NCBI GenBank assembly: GCA_021300155.1
Contig: JAJTID010000017.1
Span: forward strand, 62,001 to 126,000
Source of the DNA: Pirellula sp.
GTDB taxonomy: Bacteria > Planctomycetota > Planctomycetia > Pirellulales > Pirellulaceae
Direction of reading: 5' to 3'
Length of the DNA stretch: 64,000 bases
A program made the position numbers and the translations under genes. Shown here piece by piece: positions 26,001 through 33,861 of this stretch (positions within the stretch are counted from its first letter, which is position 1; each line of letters opens with the position of its first letter). The notes beneath the pieces are model-generated. The model was not told the origin of the DNA and made no database searches. It was given only the letters and a program-made list of their open reading frames with translations.

Positions 26001-28445
26001 CAATGGGAAGCCTTGGCGAACGAACGATCTCAACGACTTTGGCAATCTGTGCAAATGCCAGATCTCGCTAGTTCATATCGCCATTATGCCTATCAGGCCT
26101 ACAGTCGATGGGGAGCTGTTTCCAAGATTGAAGCACTGGAATATCAGCTGCGCCAAACACTTGAACAACAGTTGCGACTGATTGAGCATAACGCAGGCGT
26201 TGAGGACGAAGAGAGAGCTCTGACCTCAAACCAAATCATTGCTCGACAGATTGATCGACTTCGCAATGAAAACTTGGAACTACAAGGAGCAAAGCAACAA
26301 GCCCAAATGCGTGCACACGCAGAAGAGTTAGCTCAAGCGACGGATAGACTCCGCACGGAAGTTGTGAAGCGAAAGGAAGCGGAAAAGGCACTTCGGGTTC
26401 AGAACGACATGTTGGAGGAAAAAATCTCCGAACGAACCCTAGAACTGAAGACAAGCCGTGACAAACTGGTCGTCCTGGCCGAGCGATTGGAATTGGCGAC
26501 GCGTGCTAGTGATATGGGGATTTGGGATTGGGATATACGTACGAATCAACTTCTCTGCGATGATTCGCTGTGCAAGTTGTATGGTATGGAGAAAAACCCA
26601 TTCGGTTTAACTGTGGAGGGCTGGTTAGGCTATATCCATCCATCCGATCGAAATCGTATCCAACTCGCTCTAGAGCGTTCGCGGCAGTTAGCTGTTCCGT
26701 TCGTCGAAGAGTTTAGGGTTCGAAAACCCAATGGCAAGATACGAACCATCAAAGCCGAAAGGCAGGTTATCTGCGATTCGGCTGGCGTTCCAATTCGAAT
26801 GATTGGTATCAGTTATGATATTACAGAGAAAAAACGTCAAGCAATGCTTCAGCATCTGCGTCAAGAGGTAGCGGAACGCGCCGCACGCGGGCGACCGCTT
26901 GACGAGGTTCTTTATTTTCTAACGAAAGCGGTCGATGAACTTGAGCTCGGAATGAGCTGTGCTTTCACCAATAATTCTCTAGACAGTCAGCCGACCAACC
27001 GAATAACGTTCCCTCATATTGGCTTTAATGGACAATGGCATGGTCCACGTCATCAATGGTCGGTCGAAATCTATTCGTCGACACGTTCAGTTCTTGGCTG
27101 TTTGGAGTTCTTTAGTGAGCGTGAAGAGAAGCCCGATCAAGCAGACGTGGACTTCGCAACTGCCCTTGCCGAAATCGCTGCCATCGCGATCGAGCATACG
27201 GTCTACATTGAAACACTCGAACGTGCACGAGAGAATGCTCATGTTGCCAATCAAGCGAAGAGCGAGTTTCTAGCGAACATGAGCCACGAAATCCGCACAC
27301 CGATGACGGCGATTCTAGGGTACACGGATCTTCTGCTCGATGCAGGAAACTCCGACTTCGATCCTGAACAACGCATTCGGTCGGTCAAAACGATCCAACG
27401 GAATGGTGAACATCTTCTGGCAATCATCGATGACATTCTCGATTTGTCGAAGATAGAATCCGGGAAGCTGGTCGTCGAATCAATTGTCTACTCGCCAATC
27501 ACGATTGTCGAGGAAGTATTAACGTTGATGACAATACGAGCTGCGGAGAAGGGGATTGTTTTGGACTCGGTCTTTGAAACGAGTCTACCTGCGATGATTC
27601 AAACCGACCCAACTCGACTGCGCCAAATCATTCTGAACTTGGTTAGCAACGCAATCAAGTTCACGGAACAAGGAAGCGTTCGAGTGGTCGTTCGCTTTGT
27701 TGCCGGTGATGCACCGACGTTAGTGTTTGATGTCATCGATACCGGACGTGGGATGAGCCAAGATCAAAAGGAACGACTGTTCCGCCCGTTCGTTCAAGCT
27801 GACACGTCGACGACACGAGAGTTTGGTGGCACGGGGCTTGGACTGACGATTAGCAAGAGATTGGCCGAAATGATGGGTGGTAACATTTTCATCGTGGATT
27901 CCACTCCAGGTGTCGGGTCACGATTCAGAGCGACTGTTTCGATCGGGAACATTGCTGGAGTGGAAATGGTCTATCCATCTTGTCCCATTTCGACTCCAGA
28001 AAAAGAAAAGCGGACTGTCGTATCGGCTCCATTGGAAAAGCCGCTCGCTGGCTATCGAATTCTGTTGGCAGAAGACGGACCTGACAATCAGCGCCTCATC
28101 GCTTTCATCCTCAAGAAGGCTGGCGCGCAGGTCACTGTAGTCGAGAATGGCAAGCTGGCTGTAGATGCATGCTTTGAATCCGTTAATCGCGAAGAACCGT
28201 ATGATGTAGTCCTTATGGATATGCAAATGCCTGTTATGGATGGTTACGATGCAACCTCTTACCTGCGAGACCACGGCTATCACCGTCCGATCATCGCCTT
28301 AACAGCTCATGCGATGGATGGTGATGAAGCGAAATGCCTCGACGCGGGTTGTTCGGCCTACACAACGAAACCGATCAACCGCGAGCTTTTGATCGCAAAG
28401 ATAACATCCATCGTATGCAACGGCCGCCCCGAACTTTGTTCTTAA
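23028..28445 (+). CDS. Giant ATPase-PAS-GAF hybrid histidine kinase
   Basis: A predicted cytoplasmic signalling protein of about 1800 residues with no clear membrane segment. Order: AAA/ORC-type ATPase with GRED box, Walker A GPSGIGKTS (about 89-97) and Walker B VVLFLDDWQWAD (about 214-225); a long helical, TPR-like region (about 430-1060); a coiled coil; PAS (about 1150-1270); GAF-like region (about 1275-1400); HisKA with SHEIRTPM (His near 1420); HATPase with N box NLVSNAIKF and GTGLGLTI; and a C-terminal receiver with phospho-Asp in VLMDMQMPVMDG (near 1730). Relatives often carry a protein kinase ahead of the ATPase; that part is absent here. TTG 23001, ATG 23028 and ATG 23118 are possible starts. 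The stimulus and output are unknown, and no DNA-binding partner is adjacent. Confidence 0.88.
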   Translation: MKSPQAAGGRAKPNDRWPTDIVNQPLESETMMQPASKITQVSPIHVVECSVSSRGFSSSLYGREDSISQVQALFDVVCRGQGQTLLLPGPSGIGKTSLARVLREPVIASNGLFLEGKFDQFGRNVPFVAFRQVLSQFCQTIQKDTPVVVEQWKARIIGALGDFAQLLIDLEPAFESILGPQKPIARISPTESKHRLANVIRSFFEAICKPEHPVVLFLDDWQWADPASQELLSILHDEAPLRYLLIIAAYREDEIDNDHLFATILTQLHSKHDHVATIELTNLTSQDLSRLIEEKLDGKIESVSDIVQWVLDRTSGNAFFSLAFLDYLLESQQLYLHDGDRCWRLDLHRIPTDYCADVVAWFGKRLEALDEGSRELLSLSACLGHRFDVETLSIISGRSVDDCIEILTSDSMSKFVVADTSRSNGSDWRFLHDRIQQASYKSISTSIIASVRFDIAKLLLGRLSENSLSERLFEVVEHLNYGLDLIDSYTEAVEAIELNLLAAEKSRGAAAYRTELQFLHCAKRLLNDDRFSSMIWQCNSKMAIQLLKELGESEFLDGNHEVALGYVREAVNRSESAIEKAELLTIAIVQYTLLAKYPQAIATGREALAILGVYLPLDDYTNARDHELAEVRLAVQERTFEDLSSMPIMADPRWCTVSKILITMGPPCYRSDQSLWSVIVPKVVNLTLTHGPIPQVGYSHTAIAGLLMWVEDDVATALGFSDLATRLMTERFTSSSDQTVFHLMAGSSACHWFGHCMRSSEHYELAYKIGSNAGNLQYAAYAFGHNMYCQFFQGTNLRILAQETKKWLAFSRSRRNQWAVDLLDAGARIVEQISSIDLNPGTQPSSESDFIHRVETNQNQQVLCIYHVMQSFTRLVMEDFESALRYSDKADANISTVGTQGLLAWSEHVAIRNIIRACLFNQVDLEIQGQWRTEFEASMQRLTIWSKHAPESFDHKRLFLMAELARLDGHPLEAGRLYDEAITAAKVGGFLQWEALANERSQRLWQSVQMPDLASSYRHYAYQAYSRWGAVSKIEALEYQLRQTLEQQLRLIEHNAGVEDEERALTSNQIIARQIDRLRNENLELQGAKQQAQMRAHAEELAQATDRLRTEVVKRKEAEKALRVQNDMLEEKISERTLELKTSRDKLVVLAERLELATRASDMGIWDWDIRTNQLLCDDSLCKLYGMEKNPFGLTVEGWLGYIHPSDRNRIQLALERSRQLAVPFVEEFRVRKPNGKIRTIKAERQVICDSAGVPIRMIGISYDITEKKRQAMLQHLRQEVAERAARGRPLDEVLYFLTKAVDELELGMSCAFTNNSLDSQPTNRITFPHIGFNGQWHGPRHQWSVEIYSSTRSVLGCLEFFSEREEKPDQADVDFATALAEIAAIAIEHTVYIETLERARENAHVANQAKSEFLANMSHEIRTPMTAILGYTDLLLDAGNSDFDPEQRIRSVKTIQRNGEHLLAIIDDILDLSKIESGKLVVESIVYSPITIVEEVLTLMTIRAAEKGIVLDSVFETSLPAMIQTDPTRLRQIILNLVSNAIKFTEQGSVRVVVRFVAGDAPTLVFDVIDTGRGMSQDQKERLFRPFVQADTSTTREFGGTGLGLTISKRLAEMMGGNIFIVDSTPGVGSRFRATVSIGNIAGVEMVYPSCPISTPEKEKRTVVSAPLEKPLAGYRILLAEDGPDNQRLIAFILKKAGAQVTVVENGKLAVDACFESVNREEPYDVVLMDMQMPVMDGYDATSYLRDHGYHRPIIALTAHAMDGDEAKCLDAGCSAYTTKPINRELLIAKITSIVCNGRPELCS

Positions 28446-28491
28446 GTAACTTAGGTAACTAGAGCCCTAACTTGCAAACCAAGACACAGCG

Positions 28492-29089
28492 CTAGCTCGG
28501 TTCACTTTCCGTGGTCAAGAGTTGTTGCACCAACTCGCAGAAGTGTTTTGCCGAAAAAGGTTTGGGAAGCAACGCACTTACTCCCACTCCTTCAGCCTGG
28601 TCTAGAAGCTCTTCGTCAATAAATCCAGAAGTGATAACCACGGGTAAGTCGGCTCGAATTTCACGGACTTGCCTCGCTACTTCCAGCCCAGAAAATCCCG
28701 GCATATTGTAGTCCGTCACGACTATTTCGAAGTCGTTGGGAGCTTCGCGAAGAGACTTTAAAGCTTTAGATTGGTCCGAGTATCCATATACCTGAAACCC
28801 CAAATGGCCGAGTAAGTAGACGATCGACTGCAGGACCTTTTCGTCATCATCCAAATACAGGATCCGACACTTTGTCGCTGCCTGCGATACGGGCGTCGCA
28901 ACGTTAGGCGATTTTTCTACATCCTCGGATCCAACCATCTGTCTTGATGCGATGTCAAAGTCCTGTATGGTTGTGGGAGGAAGATAAATTGTAAATGTTG
29001 AACCCTGGCCGGGTTGGCTCTCGACAACGATCTCGCCCTGGTGAGCGAGAATGATGCCATAGACGACGGCTAGCCCAAGCCCCCAAGCC
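28492..29089 (-). pseudogene. Receiver-domain end of a frameshifted hybrid histidine kinase
   Basis: This is the 3' part of the kinase gene that begins at 30353. Past an 8-bp duplication the original frame resumes as LAVVYGIILAHQGEIVVES, finishes the HATPase domain, passes a linker and enters a receiver domain (CRILYLDDDEKVLQ, phospho-Asp in VVTDYNMPG, Lys in LLPKPF). Frame continuity across 28939-29070 was checked by hand: the codons run unbroken into MVGSEDVEK. An ATG at 28938 could give a free 148-residue receiver protein, so a stand-alone response regulator may still be made, but no clear ribosome site precedes it. Confidence 0.8.
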
Positions 29090-30353
29090 CGGTTCCTTCG
29101 CCTACAGGTTTGGTGGTAAAAAACGGTTCGAAGATGCGTTCCATTACATCAGCGTTCATTCCAACACCATTGTCGGAAAATGTTAGCCGCACCAGTTTGA
29201 TAGGATGCTGTGTCGTAGAAGATTGGTCTTGGCTGGATCGCGAATGCAATCCAGCATTTGAAGGCTCTGCAGGATTTATAACCGTGTCGAGATGAATTCG
29301 TATAGAACCGGGCTTGCCTTGCATCGATTGCACAGCGTTGTTGACAAGGTTGATGACAACTTGTTCGATCTGCATAACATCTGCAAGAACCTTTGGTACT
29401 GCTGGCGCGTAGGTAAACGAAAGTTCAATGCGGGCAGGGATCGTTGATCGCAGAAAGCGGATACTGTCTGCAAGGACGGGAGCCAATGAAATCGACTTTC
29501 GGACTGTCGCTTGCCGACGGCAAAAAGAGAGTAGTTGCTTTACCAATTCGCGAGCCCGCTCACCCGCAGCTTGGATTTCCTCGACGCAATGAGACAACTT
29601 TGGGTTTGTTTGACTGCTAAAACTTCGAGCCAGCTCCGAATTGCTCAGGATAACAGTCAGAATGTTGTTGAAGTCGTGTGCGATGCCACTAGCGAGCCTG
29701 CCTATGGCTTCCATCTTCTGAGCTTCACGCAGTTGGGCCTCAAGGGAGTTTTTTGCGGTCTCGGCCCGAATTCGAGCATCGATATCCACTAAAACGACAC
29801 GGTGGGGCGCCGAATCAGCATCTCCTGCAGCGAGCGAGGCTGACAATTGGACCCATTTGTAGGTTCCATCGCATCGCTGCAATCTTAATTCACAGGTCTG
29901 GGGCTGGGAGGTCGAGATCAGTCGGTTTCGTAACTGGTAAAATGCAGGATTGTCTTTGTTGACGATATACATACTAAAGCGCTGATGAATTAAAGAACGT
30001 GGGGTAGTACCCAACATTTCCGCCAAGGTGCAGTTGGCCTCTTGAATCAGTCCACCTGCGTTGACGAGGCTGTAACCGACAGGCGCACGATCGTATAGGT
30101 CGAGATAGCGTTCGCGGCTTTCTTCCAATTCCAATTGGGACTGGCGAAGTTCTTCGTTTTGGATTTCCAGTTCGATCTGGTGAACCTTTAACTCACGAAT
30201 GACGTGCAGACCTTCTTCGGGCGAGATAGGCATTTCATCAGCGGCTGGTTCATTTTCCTTCTTTTGATACGCAGCTATTGCTCGCTCGCGCAAAGACGGA
30301 CTGGTGGATTGCGAAGCCCAATCACTGGCGGCAGGCAATTTACGATGGGTCAT
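29070..30353 (-). pseudogene. PAS-histidine kinase, truncated by frameshift
   Basis: The 5' part of a PAS-type hybrid histidine kinase, 427 residues before a premature stop. It has a charged N-terminal helix (LKVHQIELEIQNEELRQSQLELEES), a PAS domain (about 85-205), HisKA with GIAHDFNNILTVI, and most of HATPase (N box VINLVNNAVQSM, DNGVGM, GEGTGLG). The frame breaks inside the G2 ATP-lid motif: after GTGLG it reads GLG and stop, instead of GTGLGLAVVYG. The cause is a duplicated GGGCTTGG at 29075-29090. Loss of the end of the ATP-binding domain should abolish kinase activity. The ATG overlaps the stop of the gene upstream (ATGA), so the two formed an operon. A sequencing error is possible but an exact 8-bp duplication is unlikely as one. 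Confidence 0.8.
29075..29090 (-). repeat. Exact 8-bp tandem duplication causing the frameshift
   Basis: CCAAGCCC at 29075-29082 and again at 29083-29090 (GGGCTTGG twice on the coding strand). Removing one copy restores GTGLGLAVVYG and one frame from 30353 to 28492. The pattern fits replication slippage. Confidence 0.9.
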
Positions 30354-31084
30354 GATTGCGGCTCAAGTCTCTCTGTAGTGGCGATCGCATAAACTTGACC
30401 CGATTTACTCCTCAATGCAGTAGCGGTGATACGGACGCTGAGAACATCGCCACTCTTGGTAAGTCTTTGTGTTTCATAGGGTTCCAGCACCTCTGTACTG
30501 AGTTTGGCTACGATAGCCAAACTCTCGTTCTGGAGCGCTGGGGGAATCCGATCGCGAACATTCATTTGAAGCGCTTCCTCTTCGCTCCACCCGTAGATCC
30601 TGGTGGCGCTGGGGTTCCAAGCGATAATGCGACCTTCGAGATCATGAACGGTAATCGCATCGTAGGCATCGCGAACTACAACGGCCAATCGCAATTGCCT
30701 ATTCGCAATCTCTAGTGATTCTTCGGTACGCTTCATATCCGTTATATTAACAAAGACGATAACGACTCCTTCAATGACGTTCTCAATGGTGCGATATGGT
30801 TTTATTCGCATTTGAAACCAATTACCGTCGGTGGTTTGAACTCTTCTATCTTGAGACTCGAGAGTGTCGAGCACCTTTTTCGCATCTGCGACCAAACTGT
30901 CGTAGCCGACAAGATTCGAGACAATTTGCCCCACTGGTCTTCCAACATCGCTGCCGATCAAATTGATGATCTGAGCCATTTTAGGTGTGAATCGAAGAAT
31001 ACACAGTTTTCGATCGACGAAGATGGTGGCAATACCAGTACCTGCAAGCAGATTGTTCATGTCGTTGTTCAAACGCGACAGATA
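30350..31084 (-). pseudogene. PAS-domain end of a broken CheB-CheR-PAS gene
   Basis: The C-terminal part of a CheB-CheR-PAS signalling protein. Recognisable sequence starts at LSRLNNDMNNLLAGTGIATIF (from about 31081), gives a first PAS (PAS_10-like, to VNITDMKRTEES) and a second PAS (LAVVVRDAYDAITVHDLEGRIIAWNPSATRIYGWSEEEAL...ATTERLEPQS). The ATG nearest upstream (31105) lies at the scrambled junction, and the frame beyond it (to 31252) is antisense to an inverted piece of the same gene, so the longer open frame is an artefact. The stop overlaps the start of the downstream histidine kinase (ATGA). The fragment probably makes no functional protein. Confidence 0.75.
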
Positions 31085-31401
31085 TTCCGCTATTTCATTT
31101 TGCATTGAATCCGAATGGCTTGCTATTTCTGGGATCTTCCGAAGGCATTGGGGATTTTCATCAGCTTTTTGATGTCCTGGACCGCAAGGCAAAACTCTAT
31201 CGTCGCAAACCGGACTTTGAAGGGATGCCACGCACAAAACTGCCACGCTCATCGGCCATCGCTCCCGCGCCGATCGATACTACCGTGTACAGGACAAAAT
31301 CATCCATGCCGATCAGATTGCCACTGCGAGAACTAGCCGAACAAACGGTTCTATCATTGCTTTCACCCGCAGCAGCTCTGGTTAATGACAAAGGAGATAT
31401 T
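31081..31401 (+). pseudogene. Inverted internal segment of the CheB-CheR-PAS gene
   Basis: Read on the forward strand, this piece encodes IPLFHFALNPNGLLFLGSSE, then IGDFHQLFDVLDRKAKLYRRK, and later LPLRELAEQTVLSLLSPAAAL and VNDKGDI. That is the end of a CheR methyltransferase domain plus the linker that normally follows it in CheB-CheR-PAS proteins. The flanking pieces (CheB to the right, PAS to the left) are on the reverse strand, so the segment is inverted within its own gene. GATATT occurs at both ends (31081-31086 and 31396-31401). There is no stop inside the inverted reading frame, so the event appears recent. Confidence 0.75.
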
Positions 31402-32239
31402 TCAAGTACTCTTCATGCGAATCAACTTGATTCACCGCCATTCGGCGTTCGATGCGTCGATCAATGGTATTTGGCTTGTAGAAAGAAAAGTCGTGCCCAG
31501 CGCGTGTTTTGAGTAGGACAAAAATCTTCTGAATTGTATTCTCAATTTCAACAGTTCTCTTAACAGGAAGTTGAGCTTGAGTACTGGCAACTCGAGATGT
31601 AAACGCTAGCAGTTGGGCAGGCATATCGCCGATGTCCGAGACAAAATCGACGGCACCGGATTGAATCGCGCTACGCGGCATACCGTCAAACTCCGTCGAC
31701 TCCGTCGACTGCACCATCACCAACCCACCCTCGTTCTTGATCGCACGCACACCTTGGCTACCATCGCTGCCCGTGCCTGACAAGATAATGCCGACTGCGA
31801 ACTGACATTGATCCTGAGCAAGGGAACAAAAGAAATAGTCAATAGGCAATCGCTGACCACGGGGTTCCGCTGGATGCAGCAATTGAAACGTACCATTCAA
31901 GATAGCCATATCATGAGTGGGCGGTTTGATGTAGACGCAGTTGGGACGAACCGACATTCCATCTTCAACTTCATACACCGGCATGGGAGTGTAATTACGG
32001 ATCAGATCGGCCAAAATACTCGTGTGGTTGGGTGCAAGATGCTGCACGAGAACAAATGCCATATCCGGATTCACGTCCGGTGGGAAACTGCGAAAGAAGC
32101 GTTCAAACGCGACTAGCCCTCCCGCAGAGGCACCGATCCCCACGATTGGGAATCTAGTTTTCGTCGACTCCTGATGACTCGGCCCCGATGGTTGCGGCGG
32201 ATTAGCGGATAGCCCGCCATTCGGAGGTTCAGTTGGCAT
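31394..32239 (-). pseudogene. CheB methylesterase part of the broken CheB-CheR-PAS gene
   Basis: The N-terminal part of the gene. The CheB domain is complete, with the catalytic triad Ser in GIGASAGG, His in LVQHLAPNH and Asp in LSGTGSDGSQG. It continues to the beginning of the CheR N-terminal domain (AGHDFSFYKPNTIDRRIERRM...DSHEEYLKYL), where homology stops and the inverted segment begins; the frame then ends at 31382. ATG 32239 (MPTEPPNGG) is preferred over 32290. Intact relatives demethylate and methylate receptor-like partners; here most of CheR is missing. A truncated CheB-only protein could still be made, with unknown value. Confidence 0.75.
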
Positions 32240-32350
32240 GATTTGGTAATTGCGAAGAGTCGAGCTAGGACGGTAAGCACACGACAGCACCCATGGTCCA
32301 CCCGCTTGTGAATTCGGTCAATATATCCCAATTCGTCGTGTACGTCTCGC

Positions 32351-32390
32351 CGCCACAATAAAGGACACGCACATCCTTTTGAGCCAATCC
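32351..32390. repeat. 40-bp dispersed repeat, copy 1
   Basis: Matches 38165-38204 in the same orientation with one mismatch (C versus A). It lies 89 bases beyond the end of the transposase remnant, between it and the broken CheB gene. It could be an insertion sequence end. Confidence 0.8.
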
Positions 32391-32478
32391 GACACATCCG
32401 ACAAAAGTGCGTTCATTACAAGCATTTTCGATTGCTGTTTTGTAGAAGCGATGAGTTTTTGAGCTATTTGTTTGCAGT

Positions 32479-33398
32479 CTATCGTGGCAACATCGCCATC
32501 ATTGGTTGATGGCTCGTTAGGTTGCTGAACCATCCGATCAAGGCTGCGAGAATCGCCCTTAAGCTCGACATCAGGCGATTGGAGCTTGCGGCCCGCAGGA
32601 TGTTCCAACCAGCGACCTTAAGTAGTAACGACTGGAATACTGACGCTTTGCCTCGGACCGGCAGGCGTCCGAGACCGGTCACCCGTTTCAATAAACTGTT
32701 GGTCGATTCTATGCCACTTCGTCGGCGGTAGTTGATCTTGAATTCTTCTGTCTCTTGTTTCTTGCGTCGCTGGCTCAGTCGTAATGGCTTAGCGTGGATC
32801 GTCACAACCTTCCAACCATTGGAGTAACGTACTGGGCATTTCGATTGCAAGGAGCATTCATCGCACGTCTCTGGAAAGTGCAGTATCTCCATCTTGCCAA
32901 TACCATGATGATAGTGTGAGCGATGAGGCGTTTTCCCCGCTGGGCAAGATGTAATGAACGGATTGATGTGCTTCTTTCCGTAGCCGTCGATCACTTCACG
33001 TTCTTCGAATGGAAAATCTGTTTCAGTGCAGACTTTTGACAAAGCTTTTTGTTCGGAGCATTTACCCGGCGCGGGTGCCTCAAGATCTACACCATACCGT
33101 TTGCAAAGACAGAAATTGTCATCGCCCCCATAGGACTTCAGGAGGCTCAAGGTAAGCGGCTGCATCTAAGCGTCTAAGCGGGATAAAGAAGCTTTTGATG
33201 GCGACTCCCATTAATCGTGTCCGGCCGATCGTAGCCATGTTGCTTTGCACATGCGTTGAATCGAGTCGCTGCCGAGAAACGTCGAGTTCCAATCGTTCGA
33301 CAAGCTTGACCGTTACCTGCTGCATAATCTGGCTGGCCAGTTCGTCTTCACGAAAGAGGGCCGCGAATAGCTCGCGATGGATGGCTGGCACCGATTGA
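32479..33398 (-). pseudogene. Transposase remnant, DDE (IS1182/IS5-like)
   Basis: A decayed transposase on the reverse strand. From about 33398 the reading frame gives LFAALFREDELASQIMQQVTVKLVERLELDVSRQRLDSTHVQSNMA, then breaks near 33165. A second frame continues as MQPLTLSLLKSYGGDDNF, then ITSCPAGKT, CDECSLQSKCPV and the DDE C-terminal signature INYRRRSGIESTNSLLKRVTGLGRLPVRGK, ending at 32479. The expected stretch between the two parts looks shortened, so there is a frameshift and probably a deletion. The 5' end is lost against another element remnant. No intact terminal repeats were identified. Confidence 0.75.
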
Positions 33399-33423
33399 GT
33401 TGAATCCGAGGGTGACGGGGCCG

Positions 33424-33729
33424 GCGGTGAATAAGAATGGAGTGCAGGCAAGCGATAAGAGGTTCTTGGATATGAGCTTAGAAGACTATCTCGCGCTGCT
33501 GTACTGGACCGGCAGGCAAGGGCGTGATGACAAGAAGGGCAAGATTGCGGCCGACCATGCTCCGATTTTGGCAAAGCTGGGGATCGCGTAGGGGATGTGG
33601 TGCGATCTGGTCTGGAACTTTAAGCAGTACTTTGGCAGGAGTCGCGGGCAGGGCTCACCGGATCGGATGCGAGAGGAGTCGATTCTAGGACTACACAAGT
33701 TTCAACCAGGTCAGAAGAAAGTTCGTTAG
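33424..33729 (+). pseudogene. C-terminal remnant of a second transposase-type protein
   Basis: The forward frame gives MSLEDYLALLYWTGRQGRDDKKGKIAADHAPILAKLGIA, a stop at 33589-33591, and then continues in the same frame as GMWCDLVWNFKQYFGR...MREESILGLHKFQPG to 33729. From memory of planctomycete proteins, the DYL-LL-WTGRQ-R-K-G-I pattern belongs to the C-terminus of Y1/REP-associated transposase-like proteins. The N-terminal catalytic part is absent and the nonsense codon confirms decay. The family assignment is from recollection and should be treated as tentative; that it is a remnant is clearer. Confidence 0.5.
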
Positions 33730-33861
33730 TGCTTTGTTTGATCGCTTCCGATTCGTTTTGGTTTCGTTGCTATGGCGCGGATGCAATCGCGCACCACGAG
33801 TGATGCAATGTCAGCCTTTGCTACACAACCGCTCGCATGAAGCTTGAGATTTGGCGGGCGA

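Noticed and set aside
31081-31401. Invertible phase-variation switch
   Set aside because: The short repeats at the ends are direct GATATT copies rather than long inverted repeats, there is no adjacent recombinase, and flipping the segment does not restore the reading frame on either side.
31105-31512. Forward 135-residue frame as an independent gene
   Set aside because: Its first 100 residues are a fragment of a CheR end and linker, and its last part is antisense to the CheB gene; it is an inverted gene piece.
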